From Rhynochetos jubatus (taxonomy: Eukaryota; Chordata; Aves; Eurypygiformes; Rhynochetidae), in assembly GCA_027574665.1 (NCBI GenBank), contig CM050657.1:23786700-23850699 (forward strand): a stretch of DNA of 64,000 nucleotides, in the 5' to 3' direction. Made by a program: the position numbers and the translations under genes. This document shows, one piece after another, positions 1-12,700 of the stretch (positions are counted from its first letter, which is position 1; every line of letters begins with the position of its first letter). The notes under the pieces are model-generated. The model was not told the DNA's origin. It made no database searches and worked only from the letters and a program-made list of their open reading frames with translations.

Positions 1-3000
1 TAGCCACGGTGCCAAAGCAGGTAAGCAGATAGCTGCTTCTTGGGGGCTTAACATGCAACGGTTTCGGGAGAAGGGCTCATGAGGACTGACTGTGGTTCTA
101 GCAGCGGCAAACACAAAATCACCACCTGAGCAGAGTGAGAAATGAGTTGGGGCCTGACCCAAAGCCTCTGCTGTTACTTTACTGAGAACAAGTTGGTCCT
201 TGAGTAGCAAAAAGGGGAACAGAGCAACATCTCTTTAAAAGACGACAAATTTTAATTTGAGAGGTTTTCTTCAACATTAAGTTGTCTTCTTTTTTGAAAC
301 TTCTTTCCCCAGTCAGACCATGAGAACATTTCAATCATTGCATAACATGATTTCGATTCAATTCAAATACAGATTTAAAAGTTCAAGTATGAAATTACAT
401 ACTTGGTCTTTTCACATTAATTAATCCAAATGAATAGAATAACGTACTGGCTTCCACTGGAGAACATCTTTGTGCTAGAAAGAATGGTTAATTAGAGCTG
501 GCACACATTCCACATTTGCTATGAATAATAATATTCCTAGAGCAAATATTCTCAGCAAACTTAAGGAAACATCGGATTCTTGATTCTTCAACCCACCCAC
601 TTCTCTCAAGACTTTAGCAAGAGCGAAGGAGCTGAAGTGCTGGGAACTGTGGGACAGCCCCTGCGCCATGTGCTCGTACTCCCTGCCCGCCGTGCTCAGC
701 TCCAGCCCATCCTGACGTGACCTGCCCAGGGAAGAGGTGTGTAAGCATGTGTCACCAGTCCCAGCTGCAAGGGGGCCACGCAGGTGACTCCGTCCCCGCA
801 GCACCCTCCCGTTGCCTCCAGCAGGCCATTCACGCAGTGGCTGAGGGCTGGGGCAGTGCCACCTTGCCGGAGAGAGCTCTGGTCCACGTCGGACCCCATG
901 GAAAAAGCGACTATCTGAAAGGAGATGACGAGGAAGGTCACTCAGTGATCAGCTGGAGCTGCTGTGGAGGCGGCTCCAACCTGAATCAAGAGATTTTCCT
1001 TTAGCCCAGCAGCCAGCGCACAGGGATGCCCAACTGGTACCTCTGCTCAGCACTTACCTCCTCTCCTGCAGACGTGGCAAGTCAGAGCCAGCTGCACCTC
1101 AGAGCAAGCAGGTCTGGCCCTCACACAGAGGTGTCCTACGGAGAAGGGGCCAGGGAAAGCAATGGCCAGTACCTACCAGCAGCCTTCACAAACACCAGTC
1201 ATTAAAAGTATTGACACACAGGGGTGTTCATATTGCCTAGCTTCGGAGACTACGGCATGCAGAAACTCCTAAACTGAGCACTCAAAATCATGCTCGAGAG
1301 ATGTCCTTGCTCTCCAGAAAGCAAAGGCCCCTAATTTCAGCATGACGAGTTGGATGCTCCAAATGTTGCTCCAGCTCCCTTTTCAGCTGCACTGGGCTCT
1401 GCTGGCAGTAAGGCTGGATACAGGATAGAAAACAAACAACTTTTCCTACTGGGGCATGAAACAAATTTAAAAAACTCAGAGGTCCAGCCTGAAGCAAAAT
1501 TAGGTTACATCAGGCTTTTCCAGTACCCAAAAAAAAAAGTTTTGCTGACATTTTGGTCAACATTTCTTTTACCACAAAATGAACAGTGTTTGTTTTATTC
1601 ATGTGTTACTTGACCATTTTAATTCATCATTTTTAGCTTAAAATTGTTTAAAAACAAGAAACAATAACTACTAAAATATTAAAGCAAATGCAGCAGCTTA
1701 ACATCAAGAGTTTAGGTGCCTCCACCTACCTTTTCACGCTACGATTTTTTTCTTTTCAGCTGAAAATATTCACTAAAGCTCAACCTATATTTCTTAGCAA
1801 CTCCCTTCCCTCAAACTCTGTTTTTTGCTCATTTAATCCAGAAAACATTCCCTCACAGGGACCTGCAGCACCTCACTGATTTCACTGGGACGTGAATGCC
1901 ACCATCAGGAATTATACTTACCGAAAGGATGAGAAACTGGCATTTTTCAGAGACCTGGGACATTACCTGGCACTTTCCAGGATATTAACTTGGGAAACTA
2001 TTTTTGGTAGATTATGTAGCTTTTTTCCTTTGGGAAGCTGTGACAGCATACACAATACTTTCACAATATCCTGGATGGAAATCAGAACGATGGCAGCAAA
2101 ATGCTCGGGAACAACTTGTACATCCTAAGGCACGTACGTAAGCTTCTATCTGCGTGAGAACAGGCTTTCATTAACTTGGCATCAACGTAATCTATCAGAC
2201 AGCTGCTCACGTTGAGCTAACTGGGCTGTCGTCAACTCCCAGTAAGGACAACGGAAAGGCTTATAAGCCATAATAAAATGGGGACTGCTCAATTTTCAGA
2301 TACGTGCATCAGGCAGCCATTTCACCAGGTAGCACTTGACAGATGTTTTCATTCTTCTCAGCACACAAGCGGCCCAACAATCCCGCTTTATCCCCAGAAC
2401 CAAAAGGCCATCCGTGGAGAGCAGCTTCCCACTGCCTGTACCAAGCCAGTGTGGGCAGCACAACCCTTCGGATGCCCAGGACACCCCGTGGACCAGTCCC
2501 CACACACACATCTGTGCTCTGAGGGCAGCCAACGCCAGCAGAGCTGCCGCACAGGATGCCTGCGAGCTTCCCATGCCTCGTTGCATCAGCAGGCTGGCAG
2601 GAGACAAATGTGCCCGCTGCCCCTGCTTGGCTGCCCTTCCCAAGGCACCTAGCAGCCCCCCTGCCACCTGCCCAGAAGCACGCGCAACACATCAAGAAGA
2701 TACAGCCATTTCCCCCAGCAATAATGGGCTCCCGATCCTTCAGCCTCCTTGCTGGAACCCATGTGGTCCGTCACGTTCCTCGTCTCAAGTGTGTGGAAAT
2801 TCCAATGGGCTGCATTTCATGGGATGAGACCGGGCTGTGAATGTAGCTGTGAAAGACTTGTGACAAATCAAGATCATGATTTTAGAAGAGACACCAAGGT
2901 CCCTGCCCTTAACTGCTAATTTAATAATAGGTTTCTGGTACATTTTCTTTTAATAACCCACCAGAGTCTGGAAGTGGAGTCTCCTACAGTTAAACCAAAA

Positions 3001-4283
3001 CTTTGACTTATTTTAGCAAATATTTAGCAAAGCTAAATAACAACCCCTGAGCTGTACTGCAGTGTGCAAGTACTACTAATAAAATATAAATTCCATTAGG
3101 TTCCAGCTGCTATCAGTGACCCACACCTTTGGGTTTCAACCACATCTCTGCCACACAGAGTCCTCCTGAAGCAGGTTTTATTGCCAAGCTTTTATCTGCC
3201 ACTGTTCAGTCAAATAAAGCAGCCTTCTGCCAGAGCGTGAGAGAGATTAGGCAGTAGAATTGACTAATTTCAAGTCTCCTACAAGCAAGGGGCAATTAAC
3301 ACAACCTCAAGAAAAGAAAAGCTGAGCAAAGAGTGAATGTTCTTCAGAAAATGCAAAACTTCACAGTACACGCTGGTTTTGTTCACACTGGACAAGTCTC
3401 GAGGTGGCTATGTTTAAAGGTAACTCGATTTACTGAAATGCATCAGTCACGTTCTTAATATCAGCATTTCAGCCTTCAAATGTGAAAATGCCTAAAGGAG
3501 TCAGGCTTCCCATGGGATGATGGAGAGCTACCTACTCAGACAAGTGCCGACGGCAGGAGAGGGCCGTCAGGCAGAGCTGGCTGCGCCAGCCTGGGAGAAG
3601 AGCCTTTGGCAAACACAGTTACTGTATGATGCAGATCCCTCCTGCAAAACCCCAGCAATGGAAAAAGCACCCAGATCCGGAAGAGGCAAATGCAAAATGC
3701 AGCAAAAATGACTGTAACCAGCGAAACGTGAACTTCCTCACGGACTGATTTTGGAAAGAGGCACAGTCGAGTTCAGGAACAACATTCTGACACATCCCTA
3801 CCAGAAGGATGAAAAAGGGGGAGAGAAAGCTGGGAAGGACACCAAGGGACCCACATGGCTGCGTACAGCAAGGGGAGGGGGGCAGCCAGAGCCGGCCAGA
3901 AGCCAACAGCAGGCTTAGACCACACTCAGACAGACCAATTTCTACGCAGAAGTCTGGCAGCTGGAGAAGCAAGGCTGAGCGGGAAGATGAGACACCCACA
4001 AGCCCCCCAGGCAGCAGCGGTACCTTGCTGCTTCACAGACCTGTTTGACAGTGACTTTCCCACCATGGGCTGCCCTTGGATCTCCCAGGGAAGCACGGGG
4101 ACAGGGGAAAAGCCCCTCCAAGCCTGCAGGCACAGATGGGCTCCGACACCAGGGGCTCAGCCACTTCCCATCACCATGGTACATCCACAGTGAGCATCCT
4201 CCCACTGCCCAGCTCCAAGATGCCACCGGGCTGGCCCCACCAGAGCGATCCGTCTGCTGCCTCCCACAAGCGACAGCTTTCCG
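1..4283. other. Intergenic sequence left of ITM2C, no gene recognised
   Basis: This stretch lies beyond the likely 3' end of ITM2C. Its open frames are short and mutually overlapping, and none resembles a protein family I know. In human the next gene after ITM2C is, from memory, the convergent receptor gene GPR55. No seven-helix receptor frame is visible here, so that gene, if conserved, lies further left. No RNA gene or mobile element was recognised. Confidence 0.6.
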
Positions 4284-4325
4284 AACAAACACATGCTTTA
4301 CATATCAGAGGTAAAAGATTTTATT
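4284..4325 (-). terminator. ITM2C: Candidate distal poly(A) site of ITM2C
   Basis: On the minus strand an AATAAA (4325-4320) is followed about 27 bases later by a GU-rich stretch, TGTGTTTGTT (4293-4284). That is the usual layout of a vertebrate cleavage and polyadenylation site, with cleavage expected near 4300. It would give a 3'UTR of about 2.3 kb. Other AATAAA copies at 5071-5066, 5029-5024 and 5008-5003 could serve a shorter form, but I saw no clear GU-rich element after them. Transcript ends are inferred. Confidence 0.4.
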
Positions 4326-6611
4326 ATCCCGTGGATTTTTCCTAAGAAGTAAGAGTCTTACCAGACAAAATATACAAAGCATCTTACGTTTGCTTCCTAG
4401 ACAACTGCATTCTCATCCTATGAAACACGTTAGTTCACCTTAAAGAACCAAGGTTTGTCCTTACAGCTGCAGGATGGCACAGAGTTAGCATATTCAATGA
4501 CCAGTTAATTCATGCAGAATCAGAAAGAAGGGGATAAAGGTCTGTATGCTCACCTGAATGCAGGCTTAGGTTTCTAGAAATGAAGAGAAACACTGGGCTT
4601 AAATTTACCAGTCTGCGGTACTTCCATTAAGTGAACCAATTCTCTGACCCGTCTCATCATCCACTCCACAATGAAAGGTCAGGGCTAGTAGCAAACTCTC
4701 GTTGGAAAAGCACCACACTATAAAAGCAAATACCCCTCTGGCAGTGGGAAACTTTCCTTACTAACCCGCATGAAGTGCACATAATTCTTCATTTTACATC
4801 AAGCCTAAAGCAGAATGAAACCAAAGTGTCTTCCTCTACCTGTCAAAACTTAATGTTTATAGTTGACTATGTTCATGCAAAAAAAATAAATTCTCAGCCT
4901 CTAATGCCATACTAATTCCTACTGCATTACGTGACCACTTTGAGATCATCGCTAAGATGACCATTTCCATGTAATCACCTTACAGTATTATTACCTTAAA
5001 GTTTTATTCTAAAATATATTCACTTTATTTGGTTCTGCTGAGTTAATGATTGTACTTGCATTTACTTTATTCTTCCTCTTCTAAAACAACAAGCTCATTT
5101 CAACAGATGGTGAACAAGTCTAGATTTGCTGGAAACCAATTAACAAGAATGTGCCAAGTTGAAACTCACCCCATTCTTTCAAGCCAAAAAACTGCCAGCA
5201 TTTCAAGAACCTAATTAGTTTTAACTATATTTATGGAACAGAAGGAAGAATATTTAATTACTCTGCAATTCTTCTGTCTGATGATCAATAGAAATGCAGT
5301 TTTGTTCACATAATTTCTCTGCAGTATATTGATCAGCTGAATCTTGCCTTCTATCAATATCTGTATTACAATGGTGCCTGCAGATAATGTGATACACAGC
5401 TGGACTCCACTAATTACTATCAAAACAGCTCTCATCAGAGGAGTTATACAAGCATACACTGTTAAATTCAAAAATTCTGCTTCTGTACTTGCCATTAACT
5501 ACCAGTTCTGCTGCTGACACCACTGTGTACGTGGGCATGGCACCCCATCCACACACAGATGGGATCTCAACAACTCAGGAGGAAAGACCCATGTGAACAT
5601 AACTCATCTCTCCAGGTGAGCAGAGCTGGCCAAGACAGACACAGGGCTGGAGTAAACCAGCCAGCTCCACCGCAGCCACGGCCTGTAGGTGGGACATCAG
5701 TGGAGCTCTGGCACCTTGCATCAAAAATCCACCTACTTCCTTGGGCAAAGTGACAGTGGATCTGCCCAGGATCCACAGCAGATCCAACTGCATGTGAGAG
5801 GAAAGACTGCACAGCCTTGCACTTCACCCTCTGCTTTGTGGCTGGGGAGCAGGACGTGCTGTGCCATTCATGTAATTCCCAGCCCACCTCACTGCCCCTT
5901 GCCCTGGCCTCCAGCCCACCCTGAACACCCTTTATACCCCTGAACACTGAGTGGGTCAGGCTGAGCCATGCCACATTCAGGAGGAGACGTGGGGAGGGGT
6001 GAGTCCAGTCATAAAAACAGCACGCAGTGGTTGCTTTCAGTGTTTGAAAAATCTGGTCTTCAGGGGGACAGCAACCTGGGACCACCACGGCATGGTTTGG
6101 GCAGAAACCTTCCCTCTGCTGAGCTGTCTGAACCACCCTGTCTGTAGCCCCACAGCTATTCTCTTCCTAAGGGCATCTGGTTATGCATTTCTGGTCACTA
6201 CATCAGCATCAAAATGGTAACCCTCCTCTCCTACGTACACCTCCATCCCAGTGCCAAGGCCTGAAACCACTCAGCCAGGAGGAGAGCACCCATTTCCAGC
6301 ACTCCTATTTCTCTGCCGTCCCTTCTACCCCAAATCTGCTCCCAGAAGAGACTCCCATCCTGTGGTATGGAAGCTCCACGCACTCCCAGGTTATCTCTGA
6401 CCACTGTGTAAATTTAAGCCCAGCGAGCGTCTCAGGTAGGTAGCAAAGAGAGAAAAGAATCCACTGTGAGGCCAAAACAGACCCAAGAGGTTAGAGCTGC
6501 GCAAGCAGGGGAGGGAGTAAAAAAAGTGAGACAGATTACCATGTCTAAAGAGAGGGCTGAGAGCATGTGTGTGCAAGCAAAGCCAAGGAAGGTTACGTTT
6601 GGAGAGTGGCT
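4326..6611 (-). other. ITM2C: Probable 3'UTR of ITM2C
   Basis: This sequence follows the ITM2C stop codon directly in the sense of transcription. The gene-distal half (about 4.8-5.5 kb) is AT-rich with several AATAAA or ATTAAA hexamers. The gene-proximal half is of mixed composition. No open frame here resembles a known protein. The true 3' end depends on which poly(A) signal is used, so the left boundary is an inference. Confidence 0.5.
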
Positions 6612-6703
6612 TCATGACTTTTTGCAGATAACAGTTTCGACCACAAAAGTGTTTTCAAAGTGACGAATACGATGACAGTTTCCAACCTCGCGTCGACTGA
6701 TAC
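6612..6703 (-). CDS. ITM2C: ITM2C coding exon 6 (last): furin site and secreted peptide
   Basis: The acceptor is CTTCTAG at 6710-6704 after a pyrimidine-rich stretch. The first two bases complete an Arg codon split across the intron. The exon then encodes ISRR followed by the 25-residue released peptide, containing the family core IRHFEN and ending VICKKS, with TGA at 6614-6612. A closer AG (TATCAG, 6698-6697) was rejected because it puts the conserved peptide out of frame. Human ITM2C, from memory, ends LICGVV, so the last three residues differ. Confidence 0.95.
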
Positions 6704-9700
6704 CTAGAAGCAATTGAAAGAGAGGAGAGGAAAAATTCAATGACCGATAATCTACAAGAGCTGCAGCAAGCGGAGGAAGGACAGCAGATGAGATGAAACC
6801 GCTGCACACCAAAACGGAGGAACAACACAGCCCATATGAAAAGCAGCATAAAACCTGGCCTTTGAAAGAACAGCCTTATTCTCTAGGCCATGGTCCTGCA
6901 GTAAGAGCTGCCGTGAGCTGGGGCAGCTGCATGGGAACAGCTGGTTTCAGCTGACAGCATCTCGGTGTCACCTCAAAGACCAGAAAGCCTCACGAAACCA
7001 GCAGAATTCACAGGCTAGCACAGAGCACAGCTCTGAATGCAGCCAAGGAGGGCTTAAAAATTGCCACCACTCTGGCTGCTTGTATTCCCGCAGGCACTGA
7101 TCCTGCTACAGCCTCAGCCTCTCTGGGAATTAATGGCTCCTCACGTCCTTAAACTGCAGGACCTCAACTCTAGGCAGCCCTGCCAGGCAGCTAGACCCCT
7201 CTTAGGGCAAAGCCTGCGGTGCCCTGCTGACAAGCAGGACCATGCCAGGGCTCCAAGCGAGCAGCAGCCACCATGCCGCTAGCCCCAGGCACAACTGTGC
7301 AGCTCCGGTGGGAATACAGTCCCAAACTACAGCTATGGTGAGTTCTGAGCCCAAACACCCTTAGCACCCTGCAGCTTCCCCAGAGGTGCAAACCCAACTG
7401 ACTATAGGTTCATGCTTCAGGGAAGCCTTTAAGTACACCAGTATCTAAACCCAAATAAACACAAATGCAGATATTAAGGAGGTTTTTTTTTTCCAGCAAT
7501 ATTACCATTTGTATGTAAGATACATTACTGATTTCCACGGAATCATTTTAAGGTAGTCCAATGTTCCCTCTTCAGAACTCTTTCCATATTATTAGATATT
7601 TAATTAATTAAAGGCAATTTGCAGATCTAATCTGCTCTGAATAGCTGCCACTGAAGCGGGTGGCTCCATTAGGGAAATTTTCCAAACAGTTCCCACCAGC
7701 ACTGCTATTAGTTGAGCCCCAGGAGCCCACATGTAAATGAACTGCTGGCTCCTACAACCACTTCCTCAATGTTTCTATTAGGCTGATAGATGCAGCGATG
7801 GAAGCGCAGCGGCCAGCATCCGTTTGCAGCAGCAGCATCCCAGATTGGGGTTTAGATGAATTAGATGGGAAACACCTCCAAAGGCCCCCGCCTGTGCTTA
7901 CGCCCAGAGGCAAACCTCCCCTCTCGCTGTGAGGAGGCCAGCAGGGCTGTAATAACGACTGTGATGCCGGGGGAAAGCGAGCGAGGACTGCTGAGCAGGG
8001 CTAGGCTCTTACGTCTCCTCGCGCTCCTCCGCTTCAGCCTGTAGGTCTCCTTGCCGCTGCAGAGGCGGTAGATGAAGGAGCCGAGCTGCTCCATGTCACT
8101 GACGTGCTCGGTGGCGATCATCTCCTCCTGGATTATGTACGTCTGCGGCAGGTACGTCCCTTTCTGAAATGACACAGTTTGCACCAAAATAAAGCACAAA
8201 CAGTGCAATCATCTCCTCCAACGGAACTGTCTCACACGGAGCGCCAAGGACAGCCAAACCACGGAAAATTCACCGTCTGAAGGGTCCAACTCCACTTATC
8301 GAGGCCGGTTAACAGGTCCTTGCAGTGAACTGTCCCATGCTACTAGCACAGGGCACACAAAAGGGATTAGATCCACAGGCTGAATGCTCACACAGGGGAT
8401 GAAGCCAGTACAGGATCACCCCTGTTATAAACTAACCCCAGTTTTAAAGGAGGGTGCATGAAGCTGTAACTCTGAGAGCACAACAAACCCATCTGGAGAG
8501 GCTTCAAGGCTCAACCAAAATGTCGGGAGCTTCATAAAGAATGTGCATTTTACATCTGCTTCAGAAGACAAAACCGTGCAGGAAAGAGACCTGCTCGGCA
8601 CTGAAGACCCCACAAGCTGACTCCCGGGGGCTCAGGGCATCTTGCAGCTGTCTGGGCACCACAGTGGCAATAAGCAGCTGTGTTACAAGTACAGCTTGGG
8701 CTGGGGGGGCACTTCCGAGCAGACTACATGCTAACTAGGCCATGAAGCAAAGACTCACTTCTGGTCCCTTTTGCTTAAGAAGAGTCAAAGAAATAAAGCA
8801 GCAGCAGATCCTGGGGCAAATATAATCAAGGGGGGGGGGGGAAAAAAAAAAAAATCAAACAGCAGCAGCACAATTTCAAATACCACCTCGTTTCCACCAC
8901 AGGACTGGTTATCTCCATAGAGATGTACCTGGAAACACACTGTCACAACTTAGTGCCGTGCTGGCATAGCCTACGGGATCGATAAAGCTCTCCTCTAATG
9001 CTGGAGGACAAGACTATTAGTGGAAGTTTGTACTACACTAACACAACAGTTCTGCAAGAAATTCAATTATTGATTCTCAGTGGGAGAGTGCAGGAGAGGG
9101 CGTGCAATACGTGCAGTTACTGGCAGGAGCCGTCACGTTAACACCCGGGGCCAGGGCTCACCATATCCTTGACCTGGCGAAAGGGCTTAGAGACAGACAC
9201 ATGCACATAATCCAGTTGCTTCATTGTTTTAGATTTAAATAGCTGTGGCAGCTGAAATAGTCAGAAATCATCACTCCTCAATCACAGGACTGTGTAAAAA
9301 GGATGATAACATTCAATTCTCCACTAAGGGTTTTAAGAAAACTAAAGCTTTGAGCATCTTGCACTCTGCAAAAGGTGTGGATCATCCATCACTTTACTGG
9401 GTCATCTCCAACTTCCTGCTGCTGCACAGAGCAGCATCCCTCCAACCTTTTCTCTCAGAAACTTAGGAAGCCCTGTTCACTAAACTGTCACACCTACGCA
9501 AAATAAACCCTGCAAGAAGCAGCAGAGCCACCATTTACAGGCAAAAACTCAGACACAAGAGGTCTGGCAATGCATACGTAGTGATGGCACAGCCCAAACC
9601 TCAGCGGGGTCTGGCACAGCCGTGCACGCACAGAGCAGGGATTGCAGAGCAGGAACAGGGCACGTGGCAGCCACACTGCAAAGGAGCACCCCAGCACCAG

Positions 9701-12700
9701 GGTGGCTGGGTACGAAAGAGGAAAGCAGGTTCACTGACTCCCTGTGCTCACACAGTCTGCTGGAGCAAAGCACTAGACTTGTTTGCTGGACTGAGGTTTG
9801 CTCCTAGAAGCAGGACTGAAGCCACTGAACATCTTCAGAACTAAACTTTCTGCTGGAAATTAGCCTCATTCATTAGTGATTTAACTGGATTCAGAGATGC
9901 AGAGAAGGCAAAAGTCTCCCAGCCCAAGGACCAACGCAGCTCACCCAGCATCCAAACAGGAGCACTTTGAAGCAGGAGGGCAAGTCATCAGGTGATAAAG
10001 GTCCTTGCAGCAGGAAGAGACTTGCCCTCTCTGTCTGACACGGGCCACCAGCAAGGTCCCATCGGTGGACGTGAAGATCACAGGCTCACAGGATAATTCA
10101 TCTGGGGAGGGACCTCAGAGCTTTATCCAGTTTGGTCTTGAAAACCTTCGAGGATTTCAAGGATGCAGCACAGCCTCCCAGGGCAACCTCCTCCACTGCT
10201 TCACTGTTCTCATAATGAAGAGCTTTTCCTGAGCTCAAGACCAAGCTAAACACTTAAAAACAATGTCTCTAAGGTGCATATTAAAACCTCCACAGACAGA
10301 CTGGACTCTTACCCATCCCAATAATCAGAAAGTTATTTAAACTCACATCTGCTTTGAACTCTCTTTAAAGAATCAAACACACAAGACCATTTAAATTGTA
10401 TTTTTATCCCCTTTTTAAAATTCAACTTCTGATAAAGACAAATCATAATTATAATTGACTGTGAGTTTATATCTGCTATTTTAGGATGCAACCAGATTTC
10501 CCTATGTCTCTTTTTTCTTCCTGAGGCTGCCAGCTTGTTTAATCCTGCCTTTTCCATTTCCCTCTGCCCAGGGACTGGTCACCTGCCATGGTCAGGAGCC
10601 GTGGCTGGTTTGGAGCGAGTTGTAAGTAAATGCGTGTTGTAGCCCAGCAGGGTTCCCAGCGCATTTGCCAGATGGTCACAGCGCAGGAAATTGCGAGGAC
10701 TGGTAGGAAACAAACTGGGAATTTGACAAGGACTGGAGATCAGGCATCTGAACCTTTTGCCTCTAAGCTTAACCCCTACAAAGTTCACCACACACCACGG
10801 AGCAGCAGGTGAGCAAAGGGAATTTAAGAAACAGTAAGAGGCAGGGGTTTGGTTTTTCTTCTTTTAAACAGATCCTCACAGAAGGGAGTAAAAGACCCAG
10901 GCTCAGCGCTTTGCTTTACCTGCAAAAAGCTGAAATAGATATGCACCTTCCGCAGACTTAAAAATCCTGGTCTTTTTTCCTGCTGTTAAGATTAACTAGG
11001 ACTCTATTTTAAGACCGCTTTCAGTCACTGCAACAGCGGCACGGGCTTCTGAACTGAACAAAACAACTGGTACTAAACCCAATTAATGCCAGCCGTGAGC
11101 AAAACTGCCTGGGCGCCAAGTCCGAAGTTGCGGCCTGCAGCACAGTGGGGAGGGCAGCACAGATTCCCCCCAGAAGGGTAAAAGCTGGGCCTGGTACGCC
11201 CCAAGGGACACTGACAGCTCTGCCAGTGGCAAACCGCAGCGGTAACCACGGCAAGAGTGAAAGGAGGGATTTTTTTCTTCCCGATTCATACAATCGGTAA
11301 ACACCAGAGGGAAGGAACCTGCTGCTTTCTCTGTCACCCTGGTCAGGGTGATCCGTCATGCCAGCGTTACCGTGCTGTCTGCAAAATTAGTATTTCAGCT
11401 AAACCCACCGAATCCTTCGCTCTACGTGAAGGTTCAGCACTGTCAGGGTCAAGGCTTACTTCCACAGACACAGCTTCCAGCTGGCACTCACGAGCCAACT
11501 TGAGAAAAGCATGCAAAATAAGCAGGACTCCAGCTGTACCTTCACGTTAACCAGCAGCTCCCACAGGTTGCGAGGAGGCATCACGATAGTGGTGTTCAGC
11601 TCGATGACGTAGCATTTATCCAGCGTTATGTCATGGTATGCTGTCAGACCCTGTGTTCCAAGCACAGAAATTAAGCAACTGAGCCCTTCACAATGAAACG
11701 CAGCTGTGAAAATGGGTGAAGAGAGGGAATTCAGGGAAGACAGGAAATTGCTTTGAACAACAAACTTAACCAAGAACCTCCCTACCAAGCAAGACTGGAG
11801 AATCTGAGAGGTTTGGGAAGAACAGCTCAGTAACAAGATCATCACAGACGTATGTGACAACAGTGACAGCGCTGGGCCGTGAGCACCGTGTCCCACCATG
11901 CCCCAGCTCAGCTCCCTGTTACACTCCCAAAGGCCCGAAGAGCTCCTTACTCGCTGGAAATCGTGGATGATATCCGCAGGGTCGCTCCCTCCAAACTGGG
12001 GCACTGGGACGTTGATTTGCTCGTAGTTCTCCTCAATGTAAATCTTGACATCTTCGTGCAACTCCAGCTGCCCTTTGAACGGCGAATACAGCGAGTCTTC
12101 GTAAAGGACGCCGCAGTGGAACACGCTCTCGCGGGGCAGCTGTGGGGACACGATCCAGACAGAGATACAACACCCATACACCCCATTAACAGCTACGGCA
12201 AACATGGGAAGGAACGTACCCACAGTGGGTAAAAACACTCATTTCAAACAGATGCTTGAAGATATTTCAAGATCAGTCTTTTTACCAGAAAGTGTTCTTG
12301 ATGAAAATAGTGCAAAACACCCCTGTGAAATAACCACATCTCCCTTCCAGCTCCAAAGGGAATAAAGGATTTCCTGTGGGATTTTACAAGGAGTAATTCA
12401 GAAAGGCAAACTGACTGCCTGTAGGCTCTTAAATTTCATAAAACCAGGCTGTTGACATCCCTCCACAGATATGGCTTCCAGTAACTGCCTTTTCCTAAAT
12501 AAGGCATATAAGCTTGGGGCGAGCAGAGCATCGTTTCTAAAGGCACTTGTAGCTTGGATATGGCAAATGCACCAAAACAAAGTGGCTTTGCCTCACTGCA
12601 AAACAGGAGTTGCTGCTCTCCAGGGGTCCAGCAATTCAAGGTATGGGCAAGAGAGCTAATGCAGGGTGAGCGATCAAGTTTGAGCACGAGGATCACAGGG

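Larger units (their letters stand above)
8164..11539 (-). other. ITM2C: ITM2C intron 4
   Basis: This GT..AG phase 0 intron of about 3.4 kb contains an old CR1 fragment near 10.1-10.2 kb and a poly-G/poly-A tract at 8830-8854. Nothing else was recognised. Confidence 0.85.

Noticed and set aside
1..4283. Search for GPR55 or another gene left of ITM2C
   Set aside because: No frame shows membrane helices or receptor motifs, and no exon of a known family was seen.
11456..12238. A 260-codon minus-strand open frame that seems to be one protein
   Set aside because: It is two ITM2C exons (12139-11951 and 11650-11540) joined by a short intron that happens to be open. The middle part has no family match and both edges have proper splice sites.
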